DNA from: Rhynchopus sp. YZ270_cl-10
Taxonomy: Eukaryota > Euglenozoa > Diplonemea > Diplonemida > Diplonemidae
Direction: 5' to 3'
Assembly (NCBI GenBank): GCA_964035575.1
Contig: OZ037913.1
Span: 992,001 to 1,056,000, forward strand
Length of the DNA stretch: 64,000 nucleotides
This document shows, piece after piece, positions 10,051 through 20,844 of the stretch (the stretch's first letter is position 1; each line of letters opens with the position of its first letter). Both the position numbers and the translations under genes were made by a program. The notes below the pieces were generated by a model. That model saw only the letters and a program-made list of their open reading frames with translations. It was not told where the DNA came from and did not search any database.

Positions 10051-12479
10051 ATGGAGGCTGCCGTCGAGACGCCTCAAGGGGAACCTATCAACTCACCTCG
10101 AAGTGTCACGAGCGACGATGATGTGGCACCTCATGCTATGATAGGTGGGGCCTGTTCTGCGATGATCTCGATTTTGCCTGCGAGCCAGGATGTGGTGGCG
10201 TTTTGCCAGTCGTTGAGGAGGCGTCTGCTGCTGGGTGGGGTGCAGTGTATTCTGCCACAGACAAGCGACATCGGGAGTACAACCTGGCGTCGAGAACTTA
10301 TCTCTCATGTCAAAAAAACGTCGCTCTTCATACCTATCGTGACCGCAGATTGGCTCCGTAGTGGTGTCTGTGTTCTGTCGCTGTATTACGCCCTTCGACG
10401 CTCCCTTTCAAAGGGGTCGCCCACCGTAGTTCCAATTCTCATGACCTGTGCTCTCGCATCAGGCCACCCTCTGTGCGAGCTTCTCAAAAAACAGACCTTC
10501 CACATTGTGCACTCAAACAACACCGCAATGATCGATGAGTTGGTCGTGAAGCTGCGGAATTTCATTAAATTGCTGCAGTATGACGTTCCGAAGCATACTG
10601 TACAGGATGGGGACACACTGCTGGACATTTATACCTACTATCACAACTTCTTTTTGAAGAAACCCCCGAGGAAGTCTTTGTCTACATTAGTTCAAGGACT
10701 GTCCGACAATGCTACGTCTTTATGTCTAGAAAACGACCTCACCCGGAGCCCCCCTGTTGCTTATTATGTTGGCGATAATGGCGTGAAGCCGCTGTTGGAA
10801 GTGGTGAAGATGTTGCCGAATCTGCAGACCCTGTCGCTTAGGGAGAATGGTCTGACGAATAGTAGCATGCATCTGTTGGTGGGTGCGTTGCTTCTGCATC
10901 CTTGCATTACTAGCCTTGATTTGGGGGGCAACGAGGAGATCAGCCAGCTCGGTGCGGCAGAGCTCTATTACCTCGTCTGCAGCAACCAGCAAATCGTTGA
11001 GGTGAAGCTGGACGGCACCTCCGTCTCCTCCGCGTTGTGGCTGTCGCGGATTCAAAAACAACTGGAACGCAACAAACTCTCCGTTTTTGGCTCCTGGTCA
11101 CAGCTGCGTGCAGACAACACCGAACCCTTCGGGATTTCCGCGGACTTCTCCGATCTCACCAAAGACAGCGTCTTTTGGGAGGTTTCCCTTACCTGCGTTC
11201 CGTTAGATCCACTACAATGCTCTTCACAGTGGACCTGCGATAATTGCAGCATATCCGCGACCGCTGTAGTAACATACCAACAGAATACACAAAGATACGC
11301 AGAGAAGATGTGTGGTGAAGATAAGGCTGAAACATTGCAGTATTTCCGGCATGTTGACAAAAATACGTGTAGTATGAAGAAACTGCATGGTGGTGCGGTG
11401 AAGCTGGTGCTCGAGACGGAAGGATGTGGTTTAGAGGCAATACAGCAAAGCCTCCGACAGCGTGCGGTCAAAGCAAATGGATGGGACGCCCGTCTGCTGT
11501 CAGAGCTTCAGAAGGTTGTTGTTCGTGCAGTGTGTGACAAACCAATGAAGTGTAAGCTCTGTTCGTACTTCGTTGATGTGGAGCTGTGGTACAAAGGGGC
11601 AAAGCAGATTGGGAAGGATGTTCCGCAGCTCTTCTCAGAGGATATCATGAGGTATGTGCAGTGTTTTGTTTTTTGAGGTTTTATTCCGACGGCAGTGGTG
11701 TGATGCATGATTTTCTAGTTTCTGTTTCTGTTTTCTTCCCCACAAAAAAAATATAAATACCCCCCCCCCCCCACACTGCAGGTACACCGGCAGCCTCAGC
11801 CACGAAGTGCAGTCCCTCCTCGAACGCATCTACGACGACAACCTAGTGTTAGATGAAGAACGCGAGGCGCTCGCAGCCATTGAAGAGGAGGATGAGATGA
11901 AGATGGCAGCGGATGAGGTGTGCCTCGCCCCCTTTTTCCCCCCTTCTCCACATCACTGCGATTCACACTTCTTTCCTCCCCCCTCACACCTGGAATATAT
12001 TTCCCCCCCCGAGAGCGCAAATACCCCTAATCCACAATCAAATGGGGCGACTTCACCAGAATATCTCTGCAACGAAGAGACTGCCCACCCCACAGCATTT
12101 TCAAACACATTCCTCACTTTTCACGACATTAAAAGAGACCTTTCTCTGTTTATTTGAAGAGTCAATGCCAATGCATCCCGGCGTTTGCACTTATCAACTT
12201 CACTTTGTATTGTACCTTTCAGCTCATTCCCCCCCCTTTCAGGAAGCGGAACAGGAGCGTGTCGTCAGCTACTGGAAAGCCAATACACAGATCTACAAGC
12301 AAAAGGTAGGAGGAGACCTGCTGGCGCGCATCCGTGAACGCAAGGAGGTCAAGCAAGAGATCTCCGACTCAGCACGCAACGCACACGAAGACTCCTTCGC
12401 CGTCAAGCTTGCGACCATCGAGGAACGCTACTGCAGAGCATGCATGGCAACCCCGAACCATCCTCCCTTCGACTATTAA
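10051..12479 (+). CDS. TIR-like domain plus leucine-rich repeat protein (3 exons)
   Basis: Exons 10051-11651, 11782-11917 and 12243-12479 give 657 residues. Residues about 36-150 match the TIR fold pattern: hydrophobic strand SAMISILPAS, then GSTTWRRELISHVKKTSLFI and PIVTADWLRSGVCVLSLYYA. The Glu that follows the W/V-C motif in NAD-cleaving TIR domains appears to be Ser, so enzyme activity is doubtful. Residues about 225-345 are ribonuclease-inhibitor-type LRRs (LQTLSLRENGLTNSSMHLLV, ITSLDLGGNE). Cys pairs follow (WTCDNC, KCKLC), then a charged helical tail. TIR plus LRR is a sensing or scaffold architecture; the role here is inference. Confidence 0.7.
12170..12206 (+). repeat. Family D repeat fragment (in intron)
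   Basis: GCATCCCGGCGTTTGCACTT followed by ATCAACTTCAC. Matches the 3' half of D2 and D4; lies in intron 2 of the TIR/LRR gene. Confidence 0.4.
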
Positions 12480-12657
12480 ATCCCCCTTTTACAAGCCATC
12501 CATTTTTTTCATTTACATCGCTTTTAACAGCCCCTGGTATTACTAAATCGAACTCTATGTTTTTATCCCCCAGATTCTCTGAGAATCGACATTTTTTTCA
12601 CAATTCAGTTTCATCAATACCAGGCATTTAAAAAAACACCTCACATAATGCACCCCG

Positions 12658-14202
12658 ATGAACGTTATCAGCTATAACCATCACAACCACCGGCATGTCT
12701 ATGCGCTTGCAAGCAATGACGGGGTGGAGGCTACGCTTCTCCTTGACGTCTCGTACGCTCGTCTCGTAGTTGAAGGGGAAGTTTCGCTTGAGGCTAAATG
12801 TACTGCTTCTTTCTGGAGTGTAACGGTGTGTAGCTGGACAGAAGGAAAAGGGTGGTCGCAAGCCGGCACCCACAGCAGCTCTCCCGGTTGGGTCCCCACT
12901 GTGCGAGCCTTAGAGCGATGTGGTGATGTGCGGGATGTTGCCGGGTTTTTGGAACAGTGTCATCATGATGGAGCAGGGGCAATTGCAAAGGAGGTTCTGA
13001 GGCATGAAGAGTGTCTAGGTGACCGACAACGTGCGCAGCAGACTTTAGCGACAATTAGAAAAGAGAAGGAACGTCTGTTGAAGATTCTTGACCCCTTAGA
13101 GGCTGTGGACGACTACCGGTATCTCATTAAGGTGGGCGATACGGACCATGCTGCGTCCCTGCAGTGTAGGTCGCTGAGAACGGCGCCGATTGCACAGCGG
13201 TGTAATACAAAAGGGGTAAGTCTTGTGGACGCGAAACGACAGCTTTCCTCGGCGATACGGAAGCAGCGGGAGGTGGAGCGATCGCGCCACCCTGCGGTGC
13301 ACACAGCGGAGGCGGTTGCACGCATTGTGTCGTACCTACCGGACAGCAGAATCATTGAGCTGCGTGGTGCGTGCAAAGCCTGGAGGCAAGCCATCACACA
13401 GTCCACACACCTCGCCCCACGCCTCATGCCACTTCAAGGAGAACACAGCAGCTGGGCGTTCCTCAAAACAACACTACATTCAGACGCTCTATGCAAACTA
13501 AAAGAAAGCATTGTGCACACCAACAAAACCTTCGCCCGGACCTGGATAGTTGGCTCACAGGCAGGCATCCTCACCTTCCGGAGAATCACAACATTGGACA
13601 ACTCATGCATTATCAACAGCCTTTCCACCCAAGAATGCTCTCTTGAAGTACACCACACACATTCCTCTTCCATACGGTTTCAAGGACGGTGGGTGGTGGT
13701 TCCGGGGTATACCCTTCCTTTTGCACCTTTATATGAAGCTGCGTTGTGGGTGAAGCGACTTTGTGAAGCCGTATCGTGCAGCCCCGAACAGTTTATGGAT
13801 GCCCTGGGGGCCCTCGGAATTGTATTCCCAACCGGATTTCCCTCGGGAGTGCTAGGTTCAGAAGGGGTCGCACGGCTGCGGGTGGACACAGTGAAGTGGC
13901 TGCTTCTTCCTGCAGTGGGGCGACTCGACGCCTTTGCTGCGGAGCACCACGTGGCCCTGTTTCTGGAGGCACCAAGCGAAACGCTCCTAAACCTCTACCA
14001 CGACACAAAAGCACTGCAGGACACCATCACGAAGCAGACCGAAAGTCTCATGGCACATAGGGTATATGGCAAGCGTCTTGGTGATGTGCTGGAAGAACCC
14101 CTCTTTGCGAACCTCAAGCATTTTAGAGAAACTCCATCTCGCGAGGTGATGGAGGCTGCAGAGGCTGTCACGACGCAGGCGCGTGGGGAGACTTTCGGAT
14201 AG
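12658..14202 (+). CDS. F-box-like protein, single exon
   Basis: 514 residues. Residues about 214-247 read AEAVARIVSYLPDSRIIELR then GACKAWRQAI, the L-P...L...C..W pattern of an F-box, which normally binds SKP1 in SCF ubiquitin ligases. The N-terminal 85 residues look beta-rich, residues about 105-140 are a charged coiled coil, and the C-terminal half is mixed with no recognised substrate-binding repeats. An out-of-frame ATG ten bases upstream (12648) makes a nine-codon upstream ORF overlapping the start, which could lower translation. The F-box call rests on one short motif. Confidence 0.6.
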   Translation: MNVISYNHHNHRHVYALASNDGVEATLLLDVSYARLVVEGEVSLEAKCTASFWSVTVCSWTEGKGWSQAGTHSSSPGWVPTVRALERCGDVRDVAGFLEQCHHDGAGAIAKEVLRHEECLGDRQRAQQTLATIRKEKERLLKILDPLEAVDDYRYLIKVGDTDHAASLQCRSLRTAPIAQRCNTKGVSLVDAKRQLSSAIRKQREVERSRHPAVHTAEAVARIVSYLPDSRIIELRGACKAWRQAITQSTHLAPRLMPLQGEHSSWAFLKTTLHSDALCKLKESIVHTNKTFARTWIVGSQAGILTFRRITTLDNSCIINSLSTQECSLEVHHTHSSSIRFQGRWVVVPGYTLPFAPLYEAALWVKRLCEAVSCSPEQFMDALGALGIVFPTGFPSGVLGSEGVARLRVDTVKWLLLPAVGRLDAFAAEHHVALFLEAPSETLLNLYHDTKALQDTITKQTESLMAHRVYGKRLGDVLEEPLFANLKHFRETPSREVMEAAEAVTTQARGETFG

Positions 14203-14678
14203 GAGCACATCCTTTAGGTGTGGATATGATATGTGGTGAGAGAAAAGGGGGGGTGCGGTCTGGAATCGGTTGCCCTTCGTAGTGATGTTGGAGGGGGGGG
14301 AAGGTGCTCTCATCTTGGAGATACAACAAAAAGAAGCTTTCATTTACACAGTACAGTCTAACCAAAAAGTTATAGAAAAAAAAGAGGGAGGAGCAGATAT
14401 GATTTTTTTTTTGTAGTACTCAATGACCCTCTGCACTCTGCCATCCATTGGAGGTCCCCAGACGACTATCTGGGCGAAACAGCAGTCAAGGGAACGGACT
14501 TAAAAACTGTCAGCGGGGAAAGAAGACCCTCTCTATCCTCTTCTCCTTCCACTACCCACTTTCCTTTTCACACCAAACCCCACAGAAGCCACACCATCTC
14601 CGTGGCCACACAAAAATACACACACACAACCTGGTTTATACCGACAAAACCCCACCCTGTATAGCAGACAAACACACC
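14203..14678. other. Intergenic spacer
   Basis: G-rich then A-rich 3' flank of the F-box-like gene, followed by a pyrimidine-rich leader. The frame of the next gene is open back to 14448, but the translation there is low-complexity leader sequence. No dispersed repeats seen. Confidence 0.5.
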
Positions 14679-16886
14679 ATGCCCGCCTCCTCTGTGAGCA
14701 GCTCTTACAGCAGCGACGCCTGCTCCAGTGTGTCGTCGTACTCTGAGGAGGGTGGTAATGGGTACCCGACGCATATGCACCGTTTAGGGTCGAATGGGGT
14801 TCCTATCACACCGCCTGTGGTGGCCTGCGCTGTGCCGGCGAAGAAGGTGCTGCGGAAGAAAAAGATTGCCATCTCGAAGAAAGGTTTGGACCCAAGGGAG
14901 GTCCCCCGGAGTCTTCTTGAGCCTACCGCACGGCATGGGTTTCCTGAGCCTTTGGTGCCTTTCCCGCCTGCAGTGGCGCTTCCCATAGAACGTAAGAGGA
15001 GCATCGCAAAGCGTCTGCACGCAACGCAAAAGATCATGCAAGATGAAGAGCAGGTGCAGGTCAAAGGAGTGACGCAGGAGATGAGCGCATTGGACTATAT
15101 GCTTCAGCACCTTCTGGAGTGGGAGGTCGCGAAGCGGGTGGAGTTGGGGTGGGCGGAGGAGAAGGAGTTTCAGACCTTTGAGACAACGTGGGCGCGATAT
15201 CGGGTGAAGATTTATCATGATGTGAAGCGGGTGATTGAAGCTGTGCAGAATGAGGAGCGTTTGTTGGGTCTGCGGCATGCGAAGGAGAGGCTCAAGGCGG
15301 AGGACGAAGAGCAGAACGCACGCACCGCGCTTCTCAAGCTTGCGAAGAACAAATACAGCGGCATCCAGCACGCATGGAACAAAACGCTTATGCAGCACAT
15401 CAGCGCTGCACGCACGCTTATCCAACGTCAGGGACGTTGCAACGCAAAGATCGCAATGAACTTTATGCGCACCGAATCGATAACACGCAACGAAGAGCAC
15501 AAACAGGAGCGTCTCGGACGCATCGCTTTGGAACGGAGCGCGGCAAAGACGCTGAACACTTTGAAACATTCTCTTTTCATTCGTGCACATGAACAGAAGA
15601 GGGCAAATGACATGGCAGCAACACAGCCGCCACCTTCCACGGTACGGTATACGTTAAGCCCACTGTCGGCTTCGTCGCCAGCAACGTACGCATCAACACG
15701 GAACCGTACGTGCCAACAGAGTGTGACAGAGTACTGTGAAGAGATGGAGGAGGAGCACCGTCGTGCGCTCTTTGTGCACATGGTGCGTAAGGAGGAGGAA
15801 CAGCGTCGTGGTGTTCTGCTCGCAGAGTACTCAGGCTTCAATTTGGTTCTCTTTGCTAGGCATAGGGCAGTGCAGGTTGATGAGGTTTCTAATGTAGCAA
15901 GGCGTGCGAAGGATCGTGCGCGAACTCTGCTTTTGACGGAGGCCTCCACCCTGGCGTGTTGTCAGGAGGAGGAGCGCGCGCGAAAGGCGATCAGCACAGA
16001 GGCAACGGACCAGCTTGCGGGGATTATGAGGAAGGTGCACCGCGCGCAGCACCGCTTAGCAAAGGGGCAACAGGCGTTGCTCAAGCGGCATCAAATCCAC
16101 CAGAGGAAGATCAAACAGACGCAAACCAAGGCTCTCATCCAACAGGGCCACCTCCTCCACCGCATTACCAGGCAGGCTGAGACGCAGGAACTTACCCTAG
16201 AGGAACATGAGTGCAGAGAGGACATCACAGCAGAAGCGTACGATGCGTTTGACAGGTTGGTCCGCACAGAGAGGAAGGTGCGGTACAAGGCGTTTGGGTC
16301 TGCCGAGCGTACGACCCGGTCTCGTGTGGTCGTGAAGGAGGCTGCGGCAAGGAAGGCGTTGAAGATACGTCTTGCGAGAGGTGCGGACTATATAGAACGT
16401 TGCAATATGACGTTTGACACGTTGTCGCATCGCAACCAACGCAACGCTTCGCAGCAGCAGAAGAGCTATCTGTACCATGTTCACGGGAATGAGAGGGTTT
16501 CGCGTGCAGAGCTGGCGAAGTTTGAGTATATCTCTCGGCTTGCGGTGGAGAAGCACTTCAGGGCTGGGTGGTGTGCTGCCTATGAGAGGAGCGCACAGTC
16601 GCAGAAGCGGGCTGAGAAGGACTCTGCGTTGCGGGCGAAGGGTGCGCAACCTCTAGTACCCTTGAAACACATCCAACAGCTGGACCAACGCAGACAACAG
16701 CTTGCGAAGCTTGCACAGCAGGAGACCTGCCTTCGCAGTAGTATGGAGGTGGAAGAACGCTACCTCCGCCAGGCAATCGCCAGCGAGCAGCAACCTGAGC
16801 TTGATGAGGACGGAGAGGAAGTTGAATACCAAGAGTTCTGCGAAGAAGGGTATGCAGAAGGGGAGGGAGACAGCGAAGATAAGTGA
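14679..16886 (+). CDS. Long charged helical protein, unknown
   Basis: Single exon, 735 residues from ATG 14679 (ACACACCATG). The upstream open frame to 14448 is not protein-like. The first 40 residues are Ser-rich. Residues about 100-700 are almost continuous Arg/Glu/Ala/Gln-rich helix with repeated short patterns such as LLKRHQIHQRKIKQTQ and RRQQLAKLAQQE. The last 30 are strongly acidic (PELDEDGEEVEYQEF). The composition suits a cytoskeletal, flagellar or trichohyalin-like structural protein. No family recognised. Confidence 0.75.
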   Translation: MPASSVSSSYSSDACSSVSSYSEEGGNGYPTHMHRLGSNGVPITPPVVACAVPAKKVLRKKKIAISKKGLDPREVPRSLLEPTARHGFPEPLVPFPPAVALPIERKRSIAKRLHATQKIMQDEEQVQVKGVTQEMSALDYMLQHLLEWEVAKRVELGWAEEKEFQTFETTWARYRVKIYHDVKRVIEAVQNEERLLGLRHAKERLKAEDEEQNARTALLKLAKNKYSGIQHAWNKTLMQHISAARTLIQRQGRCNAKIAMNFMRTESITRNEEHKQERLGRIALERSAAKTLNTLKHSLFIRAHEQKRANDMAATQPPPSTVRYTLSPLSASSPATYASTRNRTCQQSVTEYCEEMEEEHRRALFVHMVRKEEEQRRGVLLAEYSGFNLVLFARHRAVQVDEVSNVARRAKDRARTLLLTEASTLACCQEEERARKAISTEATDQLAGIMRKVHRAQHRLAKGQQALLKRHQIHQRKIKQTQTKALIQQGHLLHRITRQAETQELTLEEHECREDITAEAYDAFDRLVRTERKVRYKAFGSAERTTRSRVVVKEAAARKALKIRLARGADYIERCNMTFDTLSHRNQRNASQQQKSYLYHVHGNERVSRAELAKFEYISRLAVEKHFRAGWCAAYERSAQSQKRAEKDSALRAKGAQPLVPLKHIQQLDQRRQQLAKLAQQETCLRSSMEVEERYLRQAIASEQQPELDEDGEEVEYQEFCEEGYAEGEGDSEDK

Positions 16887-17053
16887 TCTATCAAAGGAAA
16901 AAAACAGAGCTTGTATCACCGCATTTCCATGGGTTGATACAAAAAAAGGAATGGAATGTTATGAAGAAAGAAGTGGTGCTAATTTTTCACCTTTTGAGAT
17001 TTTTTTTGCTCCCCCCTCACCCCAGACGCAGAGAGAGATACCAAACCTTTACA

Positions 17054-17614
17054 ATGTTTCCGAAAATGGTTGTTCTTGATCTTGATGCGTGCCTATGGGA
17101 CCCAGAGGTGTACCTTTTGCAGGGGAACCCAGACAAGAAGATTATGGGTGACTTGGGCAATGGAACCGAGGGGGTTGTGGGGGCGACGGACGGCGACCAG
17201 ACGGTGAAGTTGCACCCGGGTGCTTTTCTGGCACTACGCACTTTGCGTGAAATGCCGGACGTGAAGGTGGCGGCGGCGAGCACGAGCTTGAACCCCACGT
17301 ATTCACGGACTGCACTGGACCTGCTGGAGATCGAGCCTGGTGTGAATGTGGCGAGTTGCATCCACTTCTCACAGATCGGACGCACAGGGCACTTGACCAA
17401 ACGCAAGGACAAACACATCGAGGGCATCCACGCGGAGTCCGGCATCGCCTACACAGACATGCTCTTCTTCGACGACTGCAACTGGGGTGACCACGTAACC
17501 GACCTCAACCAAACCTATGGCGTTATTGGCTACAAAACCCCAACTGGACTGAAGGTAGACGACTGGCACGCAGGGCTGAAGCACTACGCAGCAGAAAAGG
17601 CAAAGCAGTCGTAA
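17054..17614 (+). CDS. Magnesium-dependent phosphatase-1-like HAD phosphatase
   Basis: 186 residues, single exon. The N-terminus VVLDLDACLWDPE carries the HAD motif DxDx(T/C)LW typical of MDP-1: Asp9 would be the nucleophile and Asp11 the acid/base. Motif II is AAASTSLNP, a Lys-containing KRKDKHIEG segment supplies motif III, and FFDDCNWGDHV is motif IV binding Mg2+. MDP-1 enzymes dephosphorylate protein Tyr or sugar/fructosamine phosphates in the cytosol. Length is close to the family norm (about 165). The in-frame extension to 16883 overlaps the previous gene's end and was rejected. Confidence 0.85.
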   Translation: MFPKMVVLDLDACLWDPEVYLLQGNPDKKIMGDLGNGTEGVVGATDGDQTVKLHPGAFLALRTLREMPDVKVAAASTSLNPTYSRTALDLLEIEPGVNVASCIHFSQIGRTGHLTKRKDKHIEGIHAESGIAYTDMLFFDDCNWGDHVTDLNQTYGVIGYKTPTGLKVDDWHAGLKHYAAEKAKQS

Positions 17615-17718
17615 TTTCCTACCACAGCAATAAGAAGCGAGTCACGCAAAGGAGCGGGAGGTGAAGGAGGGTTTTTTGAGCCCTCAAATATACCATTGTT
17701 TTTACCCACTAACGTTTA

Positions 17719-18027
17719 TTACTGGGGGGGGGCGAATAAGAGATGTGGCATCTCTTATTAGGCGAACGGACGAGCCAGAAATAAAAAAAATTTTTTGGGG
17801 GAAAAAAAGCAAAAAGACATTTTCGCCGGAGGCAAAAAAAATATTTTGACCACTTTTTTGCCAGACCGGGTAGACAGGGTAAAATTTCAAAAAAAAATTT
17901 CAAGATAAAACCCTGTTGCATGCAAAAAAAAAAAAAAAAAAATACCCCCAAAATCTCAACCTGATCTCTTATTCGGCCCTGATCTCTTATTCACCCCTGA
18001 TCTCTTATTCGCCCCCCCCCCCAGTAA
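17719..18027. mobile_element. MITE-like foldback element T1
   Basis: Terminal inverted repeats TTACTGGGGGGGGCGAATAA and reverse complement, about 24 bases. The word CTGATCTCTTATTC is repeated three times near the right end and its complement occurs at the left. No convincing target-site duplication. 309 bases, no coding capacity. Confidence 0.65.
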
Positions 18028-18122
18028 CCAATTTTCAAAAAAACAAAAAAAAAAAATGCGTGAATTTGTTTTCACTCCTCTGGCGTTCTATCCGCCCCCC
18101 CACCCATGTTACATTACCATAT

Positions 18123-18463
18123 ATAGATGGAACGCCCATATGGGCAGCTGCTAATATGGGCACCCCAAAAAACAGGATATGGGCAATATGGGCGCCTTTT
18201 TTGCCCATATGGGCGGATATGGGCAAAAAAGGCGCCCATATCCGCCCATATCCGCCCATATTCCGCCCATATTTTACATATTTTAATGCGCCCATATCGG
18301 GAAAAAGCGCCCATATTTTGGATATGGGCGCCCATATCCGAAATATGGGCTACCTTAAAAAATATGGGCCCGTAGCCCATATTTGAAAATAGTGCCAATA
18401 TCCGCCCATATTTACGCCCATATTGCCCATATTTTTTGGTGCCCATATGGGCGTTCCATCTAT
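18123..18463. mobile_element. Foldback element T2 built from GCCCATAT words
   Basis: Terminal inverted repeats ATAGATGGAACGCCCATATG and beyond. The interior is made of GCCCATAT/ATATGGGC words in both orientations, well over twenty. The 7-base word CATTACC occurs just outside both ends (18112-18118 and 18465-18471), a possible target-site duplication. 341 bases, non-coding. Confidence 0.75.
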
Positions 18464-18555
18464 GCATTACCCTGAAATAATTCTCACTCTCATTTTTTAT
18501 TTTTTTATTTGTTATTCTCCACAGAAACAACAACAACCCTCCCCCACACACAACA

Positions 18556-20109
18556 ATGCTCAAGACCCCCTTCCCCCTCCTCCTCCTCCTCCTCCTGCTT
18601 TCTGCAAACGTTGCCGATGGCGTCGAAATGAATCTTATACGGACCAAGGGGCGTCTCCACACTGACAGCATTGTGAACACAGGGTATTCTTCGTACGTCT
18701 TTTTGACCAAGCATAAGAAGGGACGTTCCAAGATGCGGAGCGTTTCACGTGGTGCGGTGCAACTGAATATGCTTGATGTGCTGACCTACTCGGAGCTTAA
18801 GGTGGGTGACAACATCATGCGTCTTATCGTTGACACAGGATCCTCCACTCTCGCAGTACCCTCCGATGTCTGCGAAAAATGCGTTCTCCGGTGCGCAAAC
18901 TGTGGCTACCGTACTCCTGCGACGAGAAAGGCATTGCCATGCGCATCGCCTCAGTGCATTCCATCACAACCAGCATGCAATCCTGAGAGCAACACATCCA
19001 CCTGCACCTTTTCTGTTATGTACGCCGACGGAACAGGAGAGTTTGGTGATATAATAGAAGAAACTGTGGAATGGGGCGCCTTTCAGACATCAGCGTTTAT
19101 CGGGAGGATTAAGGTGCAATCCCCAGGAGACTCCTTCTCTCGTCTCGGAGTAGACGGTATTGTAGGAATTGGCGGGAAAAGGTTGAATTTTGGTAGCATG
19201 CACACCCCAACGGTGTTGGATGAGATTATTGCGGGATATAAACTTCCGGACGTCTTTTGCATGAGGATTGGCGAGCAAGGTGGGGTAGGGGGTGGGGCGA
19301 TGGACATTGGTGAGATCGATTCTTCAAAATACGAAGGAAATTTGTCGTTCACCCCGATGCAGGCTGAGTTGTGGTATATTGTAGTACCAGAGGCGATGTC
19401 GATTGGTGGGCACATTGTCGCTTCAACGTCTTCAGACTTTGGGAGAATGAGCATCGTTGATTCGGGAACAACCTTCACCTTTATCCCCTCCCGCATCTAT
19501 GACAACATAAAATCTGTTCTGCAAACTCAATACCCCCATCTACCCCACGTAGGTAGCCCCGGGTCAGACGATTCCGACACCATTTTCAATGTTGGTCAAT
19601 GCTTCACGAATATCGAGTTATCTGCGTTTCCAGTGTTGAAGGTCCGGTTTGTTGGAGGAGGTGTTGCGGTGATTCCACCACAGAATTACTTTACGATCGC
19701 AGATTCCGCGGGGGACGCTTTTTACTGTCTTGGATTTGCACCGTCGGGGGGCAATGATTACAGCATTTCTGAAAGTCAGAGCATCTTTGGGGATTCATTT
19801 ATGTCTGCACTTTACGTCGTTTTTGACAGACAAAACAACCGTCTTGGTTGGGCCAACACAAAGGCAGCCACAGCGCACATCACCCCAAGCTCCGACCCTA
19901 ACTCAGAATTTCACAACATAGGAGGCACCTCTCTCTGGGATATGGCGCCCCCCATCCTCATCCTCATCCTTGTGGTCGCCGTATGCTCGTGGATATTAAA
20001 CAGAAATGGGAGCAAAAAAGCCAAATACCAATCAGACCATGGGGAAGAACACTGTAAATCCCTCTCCCCCACAGAAGGGAAAAGGAGGTCCCAATACGGG
20101 GCTGTTTGA
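18556..20109 (+). CDS. Membrane-anchored pepsin-family aspartic protease
   Basis: 517 residues, single exon. Residues 1-20 are a signal peptide with an eight-Leu core. Both catalytic motifs are intact: DTGSS at Asp93 and DSGTT at Asp302. Flap Tyr156 lies in MYADGT. A Cys-rich insert at about 106-141 (VCEKCVLRCANCG and more) resembles the disulfide insert of nepenthesin- and plasmepsin-V-type enzymes. A transmembrane helix at about 464-481 is followed by a 36-residue basic cytoplasmic tail. There is no obvious long propeptide. This predicts a type I membrane protease of the secretory or endolysosomal system or cell surface; substrates are unknown. Confidence 0.9.
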   Translation: MLKTPFPLLLLLLLLSANVADGVEMNLIRTKGRLHTDSIVNTGYSSYVFLTKHKKGRSKMRSVSRGAVQLNMLDVLTYSELKVGDNIMRLIVDTGSSTLAVPSDVCEKCVLRCANCGYRTPATRKALPCASPQCIPSQPACNPESNTSTCTFSVMYADGTGEFGDIIEETVEWGAFQTSAFIGRIKVQSPGDSFSRLGVDGIVGIGGKRLNFGSMHTPTVLDEIIAGYKLPDVFCMRIGEQGGVGGGAMDIGEIDSSKYEGNLSFTPMQAELWYIVVPEAMSIGGHIVASTSSDFGRMSIVDSGTTFTFIPSRIYDNIKSVLQTQYPHLPHVGSPGSDDSDTIFNVGQCFTNIELSAFPVLKVRFVGGGVAVIPPQNYFTIADSAGDAFYCLGFAPSGGNDYSISESQSIFGDSFMSALYVVFDRQNNRLGWANTKAATAHITPSSDPNSEFHNIGGTSLWDMAPPILILILVVAVCSWILNRNGSKKAKYQSDHGEEHCKSLSPTEGKRRSQYGAV

Positions 20110-20396
20110 AATGAGTTTTAGGGGAGGGGAGGGGGAAAAAAATAGAGGGTTTTTTTACTGTTGATGTGATACAGTGGAAAAAAGGGGGGGTTTCGGTCGG
20201 TATTGAGTACAGATCTTTATACGAGGAGGTGTGAAGTGATTGTGGATACAAAAAAAAGTGTGTAGTTTGTGAAGGTTATAGAGGGGCATCTTACCAAGTC
20301 TTTCGTGTATTTTTTTTTAGAAATGCTTCAGGTAGTATGATTTTTTAGAACGAATTTTTTTCTCTTCGCAATTTTATCAAAATGACAGACGACTGT

Positions 20397-20844
20397 CATG
20401 GATGTAGAAAGTACGTGACGAAAAAAAAGTACTTTTTTTCCAAAAATCGGGTTACGTGATACTTCACGTACGTGACGTTTTTTGAAAAAAAAATTTACTT
20501 TTTTTACGTGATTTCGAAAAAAAAACAAAAAAAAGTACTTTTTTTTTTTTGAAAAAAAAAAAGTACTTTTTTTTTCACGTGAAAATCAACGTACGCGAAA
20601 ATAATGGAGCGTTTTCGGCCATAAAAATGCCCGAAAACACCCGCATTTGCATTTCCGGAATCCGCCCATTCTGTGGTGGGCGATATACAGAAAAATGGAC
20701 AAAATTTTAGTGACTAAAATTTTCACGAAATATGAACCCATACCCAAATGGGTAAAAAAGTACTTTTTTTTTTTATTTTTCGTCACGTACTTTTTTACTT
20801 TTTTTTTTCAAAAAAAAGTACGTGAAGTACTTTCTACATCCATG
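20397..20844. mobile_element. Foldback element T3 with 6-bp target-site duplication
   Basis: Terminal inverted repeats CATGGATGTAGAAAGTAC (18 bases, perfect). Flanked by GACTGT at 20391-20396 and 20845-20850, a perfect 6-bp target-site duplication. The interior is TACGTGACG/ACGTAC words mixed with long A and T runs. 448 bases, non-coding. Confidence 0.85.

Larger units (their letters stand above)
17615..18555. other. Intergenic spacer holding two foldback elements
   Basis: Between the phosphatase and the aspartic protease, filled almost entirely by two inverted-repeat elements 95 bases apart. Confidence 0.6.

Noticed and set aside
17719-18463. T1 and T2 as a single element
   Set aside because: Each has its own complete inverted ends and a different internal word, separated by 95 bases of unrelated sequence.
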